Of a stretch of DNA of 26,638 nucleotides, positions 13,671-22,302 are shown in pieces (the stretch's first letter is position 1; each line of letters begins with the position of its first letter). Under the pieces are notes generated by a model, which was given only the letters and a program-made list of their open reading frames with translations, searched no databases and was not told where the DNA came from. The DNA lies in assembly GCA_934295165.1 (NCBI GenBank), contig CAKRAT010000030.1, positions 1 through 26,638 on the forward strand. The letters are read 5' to 3'. The translations under genes and the position numbers were made by a program. The stretch is from an uncultured Dorea sp. Its GTDB lineage: Bacteria > Bacillota > Clostridia > Lachnospirales > Lachnospiraceae.

Positions 13671-14225
13671 ATGATAGAAGTAGAGGTAAAAATACCTGTT
13701 GAAAATATAGATACAATAAAGGAACGGCTTCTCAAGACTGGCTTTCTATATCAGACTACAGTTGAAGAGACAGATACTTATTTTACCAGTGATCATTACG
13801 ATATGCGTAAGCACGATAAGGCACTGCGTATCCGGAAGACAGAAAATCTGGATACCGGAGAAATAAAAGCCCAGCTTAATTGCAAAGGACCGAAACTGGA
13901 TAATATATCCATGACCAGAAAAGAAACGGAAATGGAGATCCGGGAGCCGGAAAAGATGGAAGAGATCCTGAAAGAACTGGAATTCTATCCTGCATCCTGC
14001 AGAGTAAAGAAAACCAGAAGTTACTATAGCATGGAAAATATGACGGCAGCAGCTGATCAGGTAGAAAATCTCGGAAGCTTTCTGGAACTGGAGATATTAG
14101 TCGGGAAAGAAACAGACCGGGAAAAAGGACTGGCTGAAATAGACCGTGTGATGGAAAATCTGGGATGTGACAGAGAAGAGACTGTACAGAGCTCCTATCT
14201 GTCGATGCTGGAGAGAAAAGTTTAA
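13671..14225 (+). CDS. CYTH-domain protein (class IV adenylate cyclase/triphosphatase-like)
   Basis: A 184-residue CYTH superfamily protein. The N-terminal MIEVEVKIPV contains the ExExK signature (E3, E5, K7). Alternating charged strands follow, such as DKALRIRKTE, TRKETEMEI and KKTRSYYSM, which line the triphosphate tunnel. LGSFLELEILVG is the late acidic strand that usually binds metal. Members hydrolyse triphosphates or make cAMP (CyaB); which applies is not readable here. The length fits CyaB-like proteins. A GGGAGGCAGGAG site precedes the ATG. The gene precedes the P-type ATPase with a 92-base gap and may be co-transcribed. Confidence 0.85.
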   Translation: MIEVEVKIPVENIDTIKERLLKTGFLYQTTVEETDTYFTSDHYDMRKHDKALRIRKTENLDTGEIKAQLNCKGPKLDNISMTRKETEMEIREPEKMEEILKELEFYPASCRVKKTRSYYSMENMTAAADQVENLGSFLELEILVGKETDREKGLAEIDRVMENLGCDREETVQSSYLSMLERKV

Positions 14226-14274
14226 AGAAAATTTAAAAATTCATAGGCATTTATTTATTCCCCTTCTGTAGGAT
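14221..14274 (+). promoter_or_regulatory. Possible OmpR/PhoB-type activated promoter of the P-type ATPase gene
   Basis: TTTAAA occurs at 14221-14226 and 14232-14237, an 11-bp direct repeat typical of OmpR-family response-regulator sites. A -10-like TAGGAT (14269-14274) lies downstream without a good -35. The first copy overlaps the stop codon of the CYTH gene. The response regulator at 17665 is a candidate binder. This is weak evidence. Confidence 0.3.
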
Positions 14275-14317
14275 AGAGACTGAAAAAAGTCAAAGCCGTA
14301 CAGGAGGGGATTGTATT

Positions 14318-16362
14318 ATGAAAGAAGAAATATATGGCCTGTCCATACAGGAAGTAAAAGAAAAAAGGCGGAAAGGAGAAGGCGAGCACGAACCGGAAAG
14401 TATTACCAAAAGTAAGAATCAGATCATCCGGGAAAATGTGCTGACACTGTTCAATCTGCTGAATTTTATCATTGCAGGATTATTATTTGCAGTAGGTGCA
14501 TATACAAACATGATTTTTATTGCGATCATTATACTGAATATTGTGATCGGTATCGCACAGGAATTCAAGGCCAAGAAACTGGTAGATGAATTATCCATTC
14601 TGAACCGTCCAAGTATCAAAGGAAGAAGAGGCGGTGAAGATCGGAATATTGAACAAAAAGATATCGTAAAAGGTGACACAGTTATTCTGGAAAGCGGAAG
14701 CCAGATCTGCAATGACAGTATTGTGACGCAGGGAATGCTGGAAGTAAATGAGTCCTTACTGACAGGAGAAAGTGATCCGGTGATCAAAGAGCCGGGAAAC
14801 ACATTGTATTCCGGAAGTTCGGTCATATCCGGCAAGGCTTATGCTGAAGTCATTCATGTAGGCAATGATAACTACGCAACCAACCTCGTAAATGAAGTAA
14901 AAAAAGAAAAAAAGGTACAGTCAGAGTTATTGGGATCTATGAGAAAAGTTACCAGATTCACCAGTACACTGATCATTCCACTTGGAATTATCCTGTTTCT
15001 GGAAGCTTTTATTTTCAGAAAAGCACCGGCAAATGAATCCGTTGTTGCATCGGCGGCAGCACTTCTCGGAATGCTTCCGAAGGGTCTGGTATTGCTGATC
15101 TCCGTATCTCTGGCAACCGGTGTGATCCGTCTGGCGAAGATGAAGATCCTGGTTCAGATTTTGTCGGGGCACCTGAGCGGATTCTTGGAACACTTCCGGA
15201 AAGTCTGGAATGTGAACTGGAACATGGAAGAAGGCTGGTGGCAATCGGATATTATGACGGAGAATGGAAAGATGAGGAACATTTACCGGCACAGATCCAG
15301 CCATTATACAGTGTGGTGCTTGAGGATCAGATCCGCCGCAATGCAAAAAAGACACTGGAATTCTTCCACAGACAGGGAGTAGATGTCAAAGTCATTTCCG
15401 GCGATCATGTCAAGACAGTTGCAATGATCGCAAAACGTGCAGGACTGAGGGGCTGGGCAGATGCAATCGACATGTCATCCGTCGGTGAGGAACCGGACTA
15501 TGATGCAATCTGCCGGGAGTATACCGTATTCGCAAGGGTGACACCTAAGCAGAAGCAGGAACTGGTAAAGGCATTTCAGAGACAGGGGCATAAGGTGGCA
15601 ATGACCGGAGACGGAGTGAATGACCTTCTCGCACTCAGAGAAGCAGACTGTTCGATCGCGATTGCAGACGGAAGTGATGCAAGCAGACAGATCGCACAGG
15701 TCGTTCTGATGGATTCTGATTTTACACATCTGCCACAGGTTGTAATGGAAGGCAGAAAGGTCATCCATAATGTAACAAGAACAGCGGGAGTATTCTTTAT
15801 AAAGACGATCTATTCGGTACTGGTATCGCTCTTCTGTGTCCTTTCGAATATGCCATTCCCATTCATTCCGATACAGATCACACTGATCGATGCATGTATT
15901 GAAGCGTATCCGTCATTCCTGACGATCCTGGAATCTGATACCAGAAGGATCAAAGGAAAATTCCTTCCTACTGCACTGTGGAATGCGGCACCGTTTGGAT
16001 GTGTGGCAGCACTTATGATCGCTGTAACAAACCTGTTCCTTCCGATGGCATCCGGTGAAAAACAGACGGTTATGTACCTGACTCTGATCATTATTTCAAT
16101 GACAGCAGTGATCCGCAGCTGTATTCCGTTTAATATGCTGCGAGGATTTATCTGTGTGACTCTGATCGGCGGAACATTCGGAGCACTTCTGATCCTGCCG
16201 GGATTATTTGAGATCAGTGTAATGACAGTTGCGATGTGGGTACATTTTCTGATCGGAAGTCTTACGTCGGTTGCAGGTCTGCTGATCATATTGAATCTGA
16301 GAGGACAGCAGGAAGAATACAAGGCGCATATGCATAAGAAAAAGATAAAAAGAGAAGCGTAA
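14318..16362 (+). pseudogene. CaxP/Exp7-like P-type cation ATPase, broken by an internal deletion
   Basis: Two frames together cover most of a P-type ATPase. Frame one (14318 to about 15157, 280 codons) has the first membrane helices, the actuator motif LLTGES and MLPKGLVLLISVSLATGVIRLAKMKILVQ. That last segment normally runs straight into the phosphorylation motif DKTGTLT. Instead the frame shifts, and the other frame resumes with FVGAPERIL (from 15160) in the nucleotide-binding domain. It continues through VISGDHVKTVA, MTGDGVNDLLALREADCSIAIADGSDAS and the C-terminal helices to 16362. Around 100 codons, including DKTGT, are missing, judged from family length. The second part could start only at an internal ATG such as 15238. 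No active pump can be made. Relatives export calcium. Confidence 0.88.
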
Positions 16363-16402
16363 AGAAAATGCAGAAACAGACAATGCATAGAACATAAGAA
16401 TA

Positions 16403-16411
16403 TGCTATGAT
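16403..16411 (+). promoter_or_regulatory. Extended -10 promoter of the kinase-regulator pair
   Basis: TGC directly followed by TATGAT (16406-16411) is a good extended -10 element, 39 bases before the kinase start. No clear -35 is seen. The AAGAAGGTGAGAAG stretch before ATG 16450 supplies the ribosome binding site. Confidence 0.5.
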
Positions 16412-16449
16412 GAAGAAAATGTATAAGAACAACAAGAAGGTGAGAAGTT

Positions 16450-17610
16450 ATGCCGTTAAAAAAGAAACTATTCCGTTCCAATATGCTGTTTTTGTTCCTG
16501 TCGCTGGTAACACTGCTTCTGATCGGTACGGCAGTGATCGGAGCGTGTGAAGACAGATTCGAAAAGACATTTGAGAAGATCGGATATGAAAAAATGGATG
16601 CAGACGTGTGGGATATCTCGAAGGATATCGGGAAAGAAGCCATCCAGGAATCATTTTCAGTTCTGGTACTGATCGTACTGGTCGTAGGTATCATAGCGAT
16701 TCTGGCATTACTTCTTCTGGCATCTATATTTACAAAAAAAATGAATCATCTGGTCATGGAACCGTTGGACCGTCTGGTGGAAGGCGCAAAACGGATCCAG
16801 GATGGCAATCTGGAAGAAGAGATCGTATACGAAGGACAGGAAGAATTCGAACGGGTATGCCGGGCATTCAATGAGATGCAGAAGACGATCCTGGAAGATC
16901 AGAAGATACGGGAACGAAATGAAAAGGCAAGGACAGACATGGTGACGGGAATCTCTCATGATCTCAGGACACCGCTTACATCGATCCGTGGATACATCAA
17001 GGGAGTACTCGATGGTGTGGCAAATACAGAAGACAAGCGGACAATGTATCTGGAGACGGCCTATGAATCTACGGAAGAAATGAATAGCTTGCTACAGAAA
17101 TTGTTCGATTTCTCCAGAATGGAAAGCGGACAGATGCCATTTCATATGGTGACGATCGATCTTGTAGAATACCTGCAGGGATTCGCAGCACAAAAAGAAA
17201 AGGCCCTGGATCCGTCCGAAGTACAGCTTGTGATGGAGCAGGAAGAAGAGATCCTTCCGGAAGTCAATGTGGATATAGAGCAGTTGCGCCGTATACTGGA
17301 GAATCTTCTGGAGAACAGTATGAAGTATGTAGAAAGAAAACCGGTGGAGATCTGGCTGCGTGTCAGAAAGGATGAAAGTCATGTGATCCTGGAATGGAAG
17401 GATAACGGAGACGGCGTGCCGGAAGAAAAGATCGGTAAGATATTTGACCGTTTTTACAGATGTGACGAGGCCAGAACAAAGAAGGGAAGCGGAGTCGGAC
17501 TTTATGTGGTAAAATACATTATGGAACAGCATGGAGGAAATGTGGAAGCTGTGAATGACGGCGGATTGAAGCTGATGCTGCAGTTTCCAAGAGCGGATAA
17601 AGACATGTAG
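16450..17610 (+). CDS. Membrane sensor histidine kinase (VanS-like)
   Basis: A 386-residue kinase with transmembrane helices at about 11-32 and 76-97. They flank a short extracytoplasmic loop of about 45 residues, too small for a large sensor domain. A HAMP region (about 98-150) and a coiled dimerisation helix follow. The phospho-accepting H170 is in ISHDLRTPLTSIRGY. ATP-binding boxes come next: N box RILENLLENSMKY, G1 WKDNGDGVPEE, F box IFDRFYR and G2 KKGSGVGLYVVKYI. All motifs are intact. The gene precedes its response regulator by 54 bases. The small loop suits detection of membrane or envelope stress. It may have controlled the broken P-type ATPase upstream. Confidence 0.88.
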   Translation: MPLKKKLFRSNMLFLFLSLVTLLLIGTAVIGACEDRFEKTFEKIGYEKMDADVWDISKDIGKEAIQESFSVLVLIVLVVGIIAILALLLLASIFTKKMNHLVMEPLDRLVEGAKRIQDGNLEEEIVYEGQEEFERVCRAFNEMQKTILEDQKIRERNEKARTDMVTGISHDLRTPLTSIRGYIKGVLDGVANTEDKRTMYLETAYESTEEMNSLLQKLFDFSRMESGQMPFHMVTIDLVEYLQGFAAQKEKALDPSEVQLVMEQEEEILPEVNVDIEQLRRILENLLENSMKYVERKPVEIWLRVRKDESHVILEWKDNGDGVPEEKIGKIFDRFYRCDEARTKKGSGVGLYVVKYIMEQHGGNVEAVNDGGLKLMLQFPRADKDM

Positions 17611-17664
17611 AGTAAATACAGAAGATATGCTGGAAACTAGAAAGAGGAAAGGAGTGAATACGAG

Positions 17665-18372
17665 ATGTCCAGAATACTGATCGTAGAAGATGATAGGAAG
17701 ATTGCACAGCTAGAAAGTGACTATCTGGAAAGCAACGGATATGAGACGAAGATCATCGGAGACGGGAAAAAGGCAGTTGCGGAACTGAAGGCGAATCATT
17801 ATGACCTGATTCTTCTGGATTTGATGCTTCCGGGATGCAGCGGATATGACATCTGCAGGAAGATCCGCGACGAGATAGACGTTCCGATTCTTATGGTGAC
17901 GGCGAGAACGGAAGGCGTCGATGTGATCAGAGGCCTGGGACTTGGTGCGGATGATTATATTACAAAACCATTTGATCCGTCACAGCTTGTCGCGAGAGTC
18001 CGGTCTCATCTGAAACGTTATGAAAGGCTGACCTCCGGGCATAAAGAAAAAGAACAGGAAGAGAATGCACAGGAGCAGATCAGGGTAGAAGATGTCGTGA
18101 TCGAACCGAAGACATGGAGAGTCTGGAAGAGTGGAGAAGAAGTGAAGCTTCCGCACAGAGAATTTGAACTTCTGGTATTCCTCGCAAAGAATCTGAACAT
18201 TGTATTTTCGAAGGAAGCGTTATTTGAAAAGATATGGGGATTCGATTATGTGTCGGATGCGGCTACAGTATCGGTACACATCAACCGGTTAAGAGAAAAG
18301 CTGGAAGATGATCCGAGAGACCCGAAGATCATAGAGACGGTCTGGGGTGCAGGATACCGGATGAACAGATAG
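17665..18372 (+). CDS. OmpR/VanR-family response regulator
   Basis: A 235-residue regulator. The receiver has the acidic pair E8-D10 region, phospho-acceptor D52 in DLILLDLMLPG, T in MVTART and K in YITKPFDPSQ. After a charged linker (about 120-140, rich in Glu) comes a full winged helix: VWKSGEEVKLPHREFELLVFLAKN, the recognition segment YVSDAATVSVHINRLREKLEDDP and the wing IETVWGAGYRMNR. It is complete, unlike the regulator at 9307. GGAAAGGAG lies upstream. It forms a pair with the kinase just before it, with the kinase first. Confidence 0.9.
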   Translation: MSRILIVEDDRKIAQLESDYLESNGYETKIIGDGKKAVAELKANHYDLILLDLMLPGCSGYDICRKIRDEIDVPILMVTARTEGVDVIRGLGLGADDYITKPFDPSQLVARVRSHLKRYERLTSGHKEKEQEENAQEQIRVEDVVIEPKTWRVWKSGEEVKLPHREFELLVFLAKNLNIVFSKEALFEKIWGFDYVSDAATVSVHINRLREKLEDDPRDPKIIETVWGAGYRMNR

Positions 18373-18449
18373 AATCGTCAATCTGCTGAAAAAGCAGGAG
18401 ATAAAGCCTGCTATAAAGAGAATAGAATTGTAAAATGTTACAAAATGAC

Positions 18450-18484
18450 AAAAGCACGCAGCGGGATGTTGCGTGCTTTTTGAG
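18450..18484 (+). terminator. Rho-independent terminator after the two-component pair
   Basis: A perfect 11-bp stem, AAAAGCACGCA (18450-18460) with TGCGTGCTTTT (18470-18480), has a nine-base loop and a trailing T tract. It separates the kinase/regulator unit from the LacI-type gene. Confidence 0.88.
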
Positions 18485-18538
18485 TGCGTGATATTATAAT
18501 ATACAAAGTATCAGGTGTAATAAGTAAGGAGAGAGAAT

Positions 18539-19564
18539 ATGGCAGTAACAATACAGCAGATCGCCGAAAAGGCAGGTGTATCCAGAGGAACCGTAGACCG
18601 TGCTCTGAATAACCGCGGCAGAATCAACCCGGAAGTAGCGGAGATGGTAAAACGAACCGCAGAAGAGATGGGATATGTGCATAAAGCAAGAAAGAGACAG
18701 AAAAGCATCGGAGGAAAGAAAAAGATCGGGATCGTAACCCAGCTTTCCGGATCATCCTTCATGCTGGAAGTAAACAGAGGGATCCAGACCGGAAAAAAAG
18801 AGCTGGAAGAACTTGGTGTGGAAGTGATTGTGAAAGAGAATGCGTCTGTGCGTGAAGAAGACCAGCTGCGTGCAATTGACGAACTGGTAAAAGAAGGAAT
18901 CCAGGGACTGGCACTGATGCCGGTAGATACCGAAGGTGTCAGGGAGAAGTTAAACTGGCTTGTGAATGAAAAGAAGATTCCGGTCGTGACATTTAACTCG
19001 GATATTGTTGGAACGAAGAGATGCTGCTTTGTCGGGATGGATAATAAGTTAAGCGGACAGACGGCAGCAGGATTATTCGGGATGATGACCAGAGGGGTAG
19101 GAAAGATCCTTGTCATCACCGGATATTTCAGCAGTATGCTGAATAATTCCCGTGTGGATGGATTCGTAGAAGAGATAAAGAACATTTCACCAAAGCTTGA
19201 GATCGCCGGCGTGCAGGGAAGCTTCAACAATGCAGACGAAGTGGAGCACATTATAGAAAATGCCATGATGAGCATATCCGGGATCAACGGGATTTTTGTG
19301 GTATCCGGCGGACAGGAAGGAATCGTACAGGCATTCCGGAAACTTGGCGTGGAACAACGCCCGTATGTCGTGATCTATGACCAGACGGCAAAGAATGAAG
19401 CACTATTAAAAGATGGAAAAGCAGATTTCCTGATCGATCAAAATGGGTTCGAACAGGGATACAGACCACCGAGAATTCTTGCTGATATCCTGTTGAACGG
19501 AATATATCCGGAGAAGGAATATCTGTATACAGGAATCGACATCAAGACGAAATATAATCTGTAA
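18539..19564 (+). CDS. LacI-family transcriptional regulator with RbsB-like sensor domain
   Basis: A 341-residue regulator. The LacI helix-turn-helix and hinge occupy residues 1-50 (VTIQQIAEKAGVSRGTVDRALNNRGRINPEVAE). The rest is a periplasmic-binding-protein-like ligand domain (KKIGIVTQLSGSSFMLEVNRGIQ, LALMPVDTEG, IPVVTFNSDIVG, CFVGMDNKLSGQTAA). This domain is closer in style to sugar-binding proteins such as RbsB than to classical LacI, as seen in many sugar or polyol regulators of Clostridia. TATAAT-like sequence lies upstream at 18495-18500 and a GGAGAGA site before ATG. With iolE and iolG downstream, it may respond to inositol or a related polyol. Confidence 0.87.
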   Translation: MAVTIQQIAEKAGVSRGTVDRALNNRGRINPEVAEMVKRTAEEMGYVHKARKRQKSIGGKKKIGIVTQLSGSSFMLEVNRGIQTGKKELEELGVEVIVKENASVREEDQLRAIDELVKEGIQGLALMPVDTEGVREKLNWLVNEKKIPVVTFNSDIVGTKRCCFVGMDNKLSGQTAAGLFGMMTRGVGKILVITGYFSSMLNNSRVDGFVEEIKNISPKLEIAGVQGSFNNADEVEHIIENAMMSISGINGIFVVSGGQEGIVQAFRKLGVEQRPYVVIYDQTAKNEALLKDGKADFLIDQNGFEQGYRPPRILADILLNGIYPEKEYLYTGIDIKTKYNL

Positions 19565-19634
19565 TCGGTCTGGTGATTCCACATGACGGAAGCAGGAAGA
19601 AAACGATATTTCGGATAAAGGGATGGGTGGAAAG

Positions 19635-20594
19635 ATGAAGAAAAGGTGGATGCAGATAGCGGCAGTATTGCTTATGACGGGAATACTGTGCTGTGGCTGT
19701 AATAATGACAAGTCCTATCAGAAATCAAAAGACCGGTATGTTGTGGGTGTTGTGACAAAGTCAAATACCAGTGAATACTGGATGTCGGTAAATTCCGGGA
19801 TGGAAGCAGCAGCGGCAAAATATGACATGGACGTGATCACGCTGGCACCGAATTCGGAACTGGACAGAGAGGTGCAGGAAAAGCAGGTAGAAAGACTGAT
19901 CGGTCAGAACGTAGATGCGCTGGCAGTTGCACCGATCGATTCTTATTATATTCCGGACTATCTGAAAGAAATACAGGAAAAAAAGATTACGGCAGTGTGC
20001 TTTGATAACGGAATGGGGTCTGAGGAACTGCCGTATATCGGTATTGATAACCATAAGACAGGATACCGGCTTGCAAAAAAGCTTGCAGAACAGCTTGAAC
20101 ACAAAGGACAGGTCGGGATTGTGGCCGGGGATCTGAAGCAGAAAGGGCACAGGGAACGTGTAGAAGGATTTGAAGAATATATGCGGACAGAGCCGGAGAT
20201 GACGGTCAAGTTCGTAGAAAGCGGCTATGCGAATTTGCAGATGTCGGAACAGAAGGTGCGTGATCTTATGGCACAATATCCGGAGATCAGAGGGATCATG
20301 GCAACCAGTGCAGTAACGGCAATGGGTCTTGTGGATGAGCTGAAAGAGACAGATATTAAGATCGTCTCGGTAGATGAACAGGAAGATTCCCTGAATGCAG
20401 TGGAAGAAGGAGAGATTTCGGCACTTGCGGCGCAGTCGGGTTATGAGATCGGCTATGAGACGATCCATTACATCCAGAAACTGCGGGAAGGAAAAACCAC
20501 GGAAAAGAATCATTATCTGAAAGCGCAGATACTGACACAGGAAAATGTAAAGGCGTACAGGAGGAAAGATGAAAGTCAGAAGTATAAGAAGTAA
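19635..20594 (+). CDS. Sugar/polyol-binding lipoprotein, probable sensor partner of the YesM/YesN pair
   Basis: A 319-residue RbsB-like solute-binding protein. It starts at 19635, preceded by GGGTGGAAAG; an in-frame ATG at 19623 is less well placed. The signal peptide ends at a Cys-rich site (ILCCGC, C22 the likely lipidated residue). The mature domain begins VVGVVTKSNTSEYWMSVNSGMEAAA, with QNVDALAVAPIDS, ITAVCFDNGM and LPYIGIDNHKTGYRLAKKLAEQL. There is no ABC permease or ATPase next to it, and its 3' end overlaps the kinase gene by 26 bases. I infer that it presents a sugar or polyol to the kinase rather than feeding a transporter. Confidence 0.85.
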   Translation: MKKRWMQIAAVLLMTGILCCGCNNDKSYQKSKDRYVVGVVTKSNTSEYWMSVNSGMEAAAAKYDMDVITLAPNSELDREVQEKQVERLIGQNVDALAVAPIDSYYIPDYLKEIQEKKITAVCFDNGMGSEELPYIGIDNHKTGYRLAKKLAEQLEHKGQVGIVAGDLKQKGHRERVEGFEEYMRTEPEMTVKFVESGYANLQMSEQKVRDLMAQYPEIRGIMATSAVTAMGLVDELKETDIKIVSVDEQEDSLNAVEEGEISALAAQSGYEIGYETIHYIQKLREGKTTEKNHYLKAQILTQENVKAYRRKDESQKYKK

Positions 20595-22302
20595 AGTACT
20601 GATCGCGATCACCGGGATTACCCTGCTTACTGCAGCAGCTATGGCTTTCGTATTCTATGGACGGTCAGCGGTAATGATCGAGGAAAATTATATGACAGTG
20701 TTAAGTCAGAGAACAAGATTACTGACAGACACCGTCGATGATATGCTGAAAAATGTATGCAACATCAATATCAAAGCATCCTGCGACAGTGAGATCAAAG
20801 AGAATCTGGAACAATATCTGAAAGACAAAGATGAAAACCGGCTGAACAGTATATCTACAAGATTGCGTACGTTTTCCAAGATGGATCAGGCAATCTCTTC
20901 GCTGTACCTGGTGATACCGGAGGAAAAGCAGGTGGTGACAACTCTGGACTATCCGGTGTACAGAAGTGGGATAAAAGAGGATAACATCCGGAAATTTGAA
21001 AAAAGATGTGGAAAAGATAACGGACCAGTGATCATGGATGATCTGGTACACGACGGCAGTCACATTCTGCAGTTTACAGAGACGGTTACGGATACAGATG
21101 GAACGGTAATCGGATATGTGTGTGCAAATATTGAAGAACAGAACTTAAGCTATGATTATCTGGAAGATCCGTCGAATCAGGAGCTGGATCAGATAGAGCT
21201 GATCGGAAATGATAAGATTATCGCTTCAAGAGAATTGTCACAGATGGGAAGAAAATTTCCGGTGGAACAATATGGCAGATGGACGGAACATTCCGAGATG
21301 ACAGGAACGGATCAGGAGAACATATACATTTATTGTGAGGGCAGCTTTTCCGGCTGCGGAATATTTGCCAGTGTAAAACGCAGTGCGGTTTTAAGTGACC
21401 TGATGCAGATGCGCAAATATGTATTTGGAATGGCAGCGGTATTCGTGCTGACCGCAATGCTGGCAGCAGTGTATATATCAAGAATCGTATATAAGCCGGT
21501 ACAGAAACTGATGACGGCAATGAAATCCATATCAGATGGTGAGATGGATACCCGTGCAGAGGTGGTATCCAGAGATGAGATCGGACTTGCGGCGGAAGAA
21601 TTTAACCGGATGTTAGACCGGATCGAAGAACTGATCGGACAGCTGATCCAGGAAGAGAAGAAGAAAAAAGATGCGGAGCTGGAAGCACTGCAGTATCAGA
21701 TCACACCGCATTTTATGTATAATACCCTGAACTCGATCAAATGTTATGCGCTGATCCATAATGAGAAGGAAATTGCGGGTGTGATTGAGGATTTCGTAGA
21801 ATTGCTGCAGACATGTATACGGAAAAAAGGTGCATTTCTGACGGTTGCGGAAGAGATGCAGGTCCTGAAAAATTATATCCATCTGCAGGAGTTCCGTAAC
21901 GGAGAGGAATATCAGGTCGTATACCAGATGGAACGGGAAGCAGAACAGTGCAGGATACCGAGACTGATCCTGCAGCCGCTGGTGGAGAATGCACTGATTC
22001 ACGGACTGGATCTGAAGCATGACAAAAAGCAGCTGACGATAGAAGCGTATACCTTCGGTTCCAGATTATATATGAAGGTCAGGGATAACGGAAGAGGAAT
22101 GACGCAGGAGCAGATCGAAGAACTGCTAAAAAAGAAGGGAAAGAAGACAAAAGGACTGACAGCAGTCGGAATACCGAATATCCAGGAAAGATTGAAATTA
22201 TACTATGGTACACAGGCAAAGCTTACGCTGGAAAGCAGCGGAGAAGGTACAGAGGCAACCATCTATCTGCCTGTGAACAGAAGCGGGGATGAAAAATTAT
22301 GA
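20569..22302 (+). CDS. YesM-type sensor histidine kinase
   Basis: A 577-residue kinase with one helix at about 9-30 and another at about 284-305. These enclose a 250-residue extracytoplasmic Cache-like sensor region. HAMP follows (YKPVQKLMTAMKSISDGEMDTRAEV). The His_kinase block LEALQYQITPHFMYNTLNSIKCY has H381 as phospho-acceptor. The ATPase part has PRLILQPLVENALIHGLD and VRDNGRGM, then GIPNIQERLKLYYG. This is the YesM/LytS-type kinase fold. It overlaps the binding-protein gene by 26 bases and the regulator gene by four, so the three are translationally coupled. The binding protein probably contacts its sensor domain. Confidence 0.9.
   Translation: MKVRSIRSKVLIAITGITLLTAAAMAFVFYGRSAVMIEENYMTVLSQRTRLLTDTVDDMLKNVCNINIKASCDSEIKENLEQYLKDKDENRLNSISTRLRTFSKMDQAISSLYLVIPEEKQVVTTLDYPVYRSGIKEDNIRKFEKRCGKDNGPVIMDDLVHDGSHILQFTETVTDTDGTVIGYVCANIEEQNLSYDYLEDPSNQELDQIELIGNDKIIASRELSQMGRKFPVEQYGRWTEHSEMTGTDQENIYIYCEGSFSGCGIFASVKRSAVLSDLMQMRKYVFGMAAVFVLTAMLAAVYISRIVYKPVQKLMTAMKSISDGEMDTRAEVVSRDEIGLAAEEFNRMLDRIEELIGQLIQEEKKKKDAELEALQYQITPHFMYNTLNSIKCYALIHNEKEIAGVIEDFVELLQTCIRKKGAFLTVAEEMQVLKNYIHLQEFRNGEEYQVVYQMEREAEQCRIPRLILQPLVENALIHGLDLKHDKKQLTIEAYTFGSRLYMKVRDNGRGMTQEQIEELLKKKGKKTKGLTAVGIPNIQERLKLYYGTQAKLTLESSGEGTEATIYLPVNRSGDEKL

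Noticed and set aside
12530..13735. A 401-codon open frame on the minus strand
   Set aside because: It lies opposite the XdhC gene, which has clear family motifs, a promoter and an RBS. The antisense translation is rich in Cys, His, Phe and Ser with no recognisable domain, as expected from codon bias.
15238..16362. A separate intact membrane protein gene
   Set aside because: The sequence is the nucleotide-binding domain, hinge and C-terminal helices of the same P-type ATPase; homology begins before the ATG, at about 15160.
15810..16694. A 294-codon open frame on the minus strand
   Set aside because: It runs opposite the P-type ATPase helices and the kinase start. The protein has no domain and no ribosome binding site context; it is a shadow.
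18511..19287. A 258-codon open frame on the minus strand
   Set aside because: It is opposite the LacI-type regulator and is Ser/Pro/Phe-rich without any motif.
19761..20612. A 283-codon open frame on the minus strand
   Set aside because: It is opposite the binding-protein gene, which has a signal peptide and family motifs. Composition is typical of an antisense shadow.
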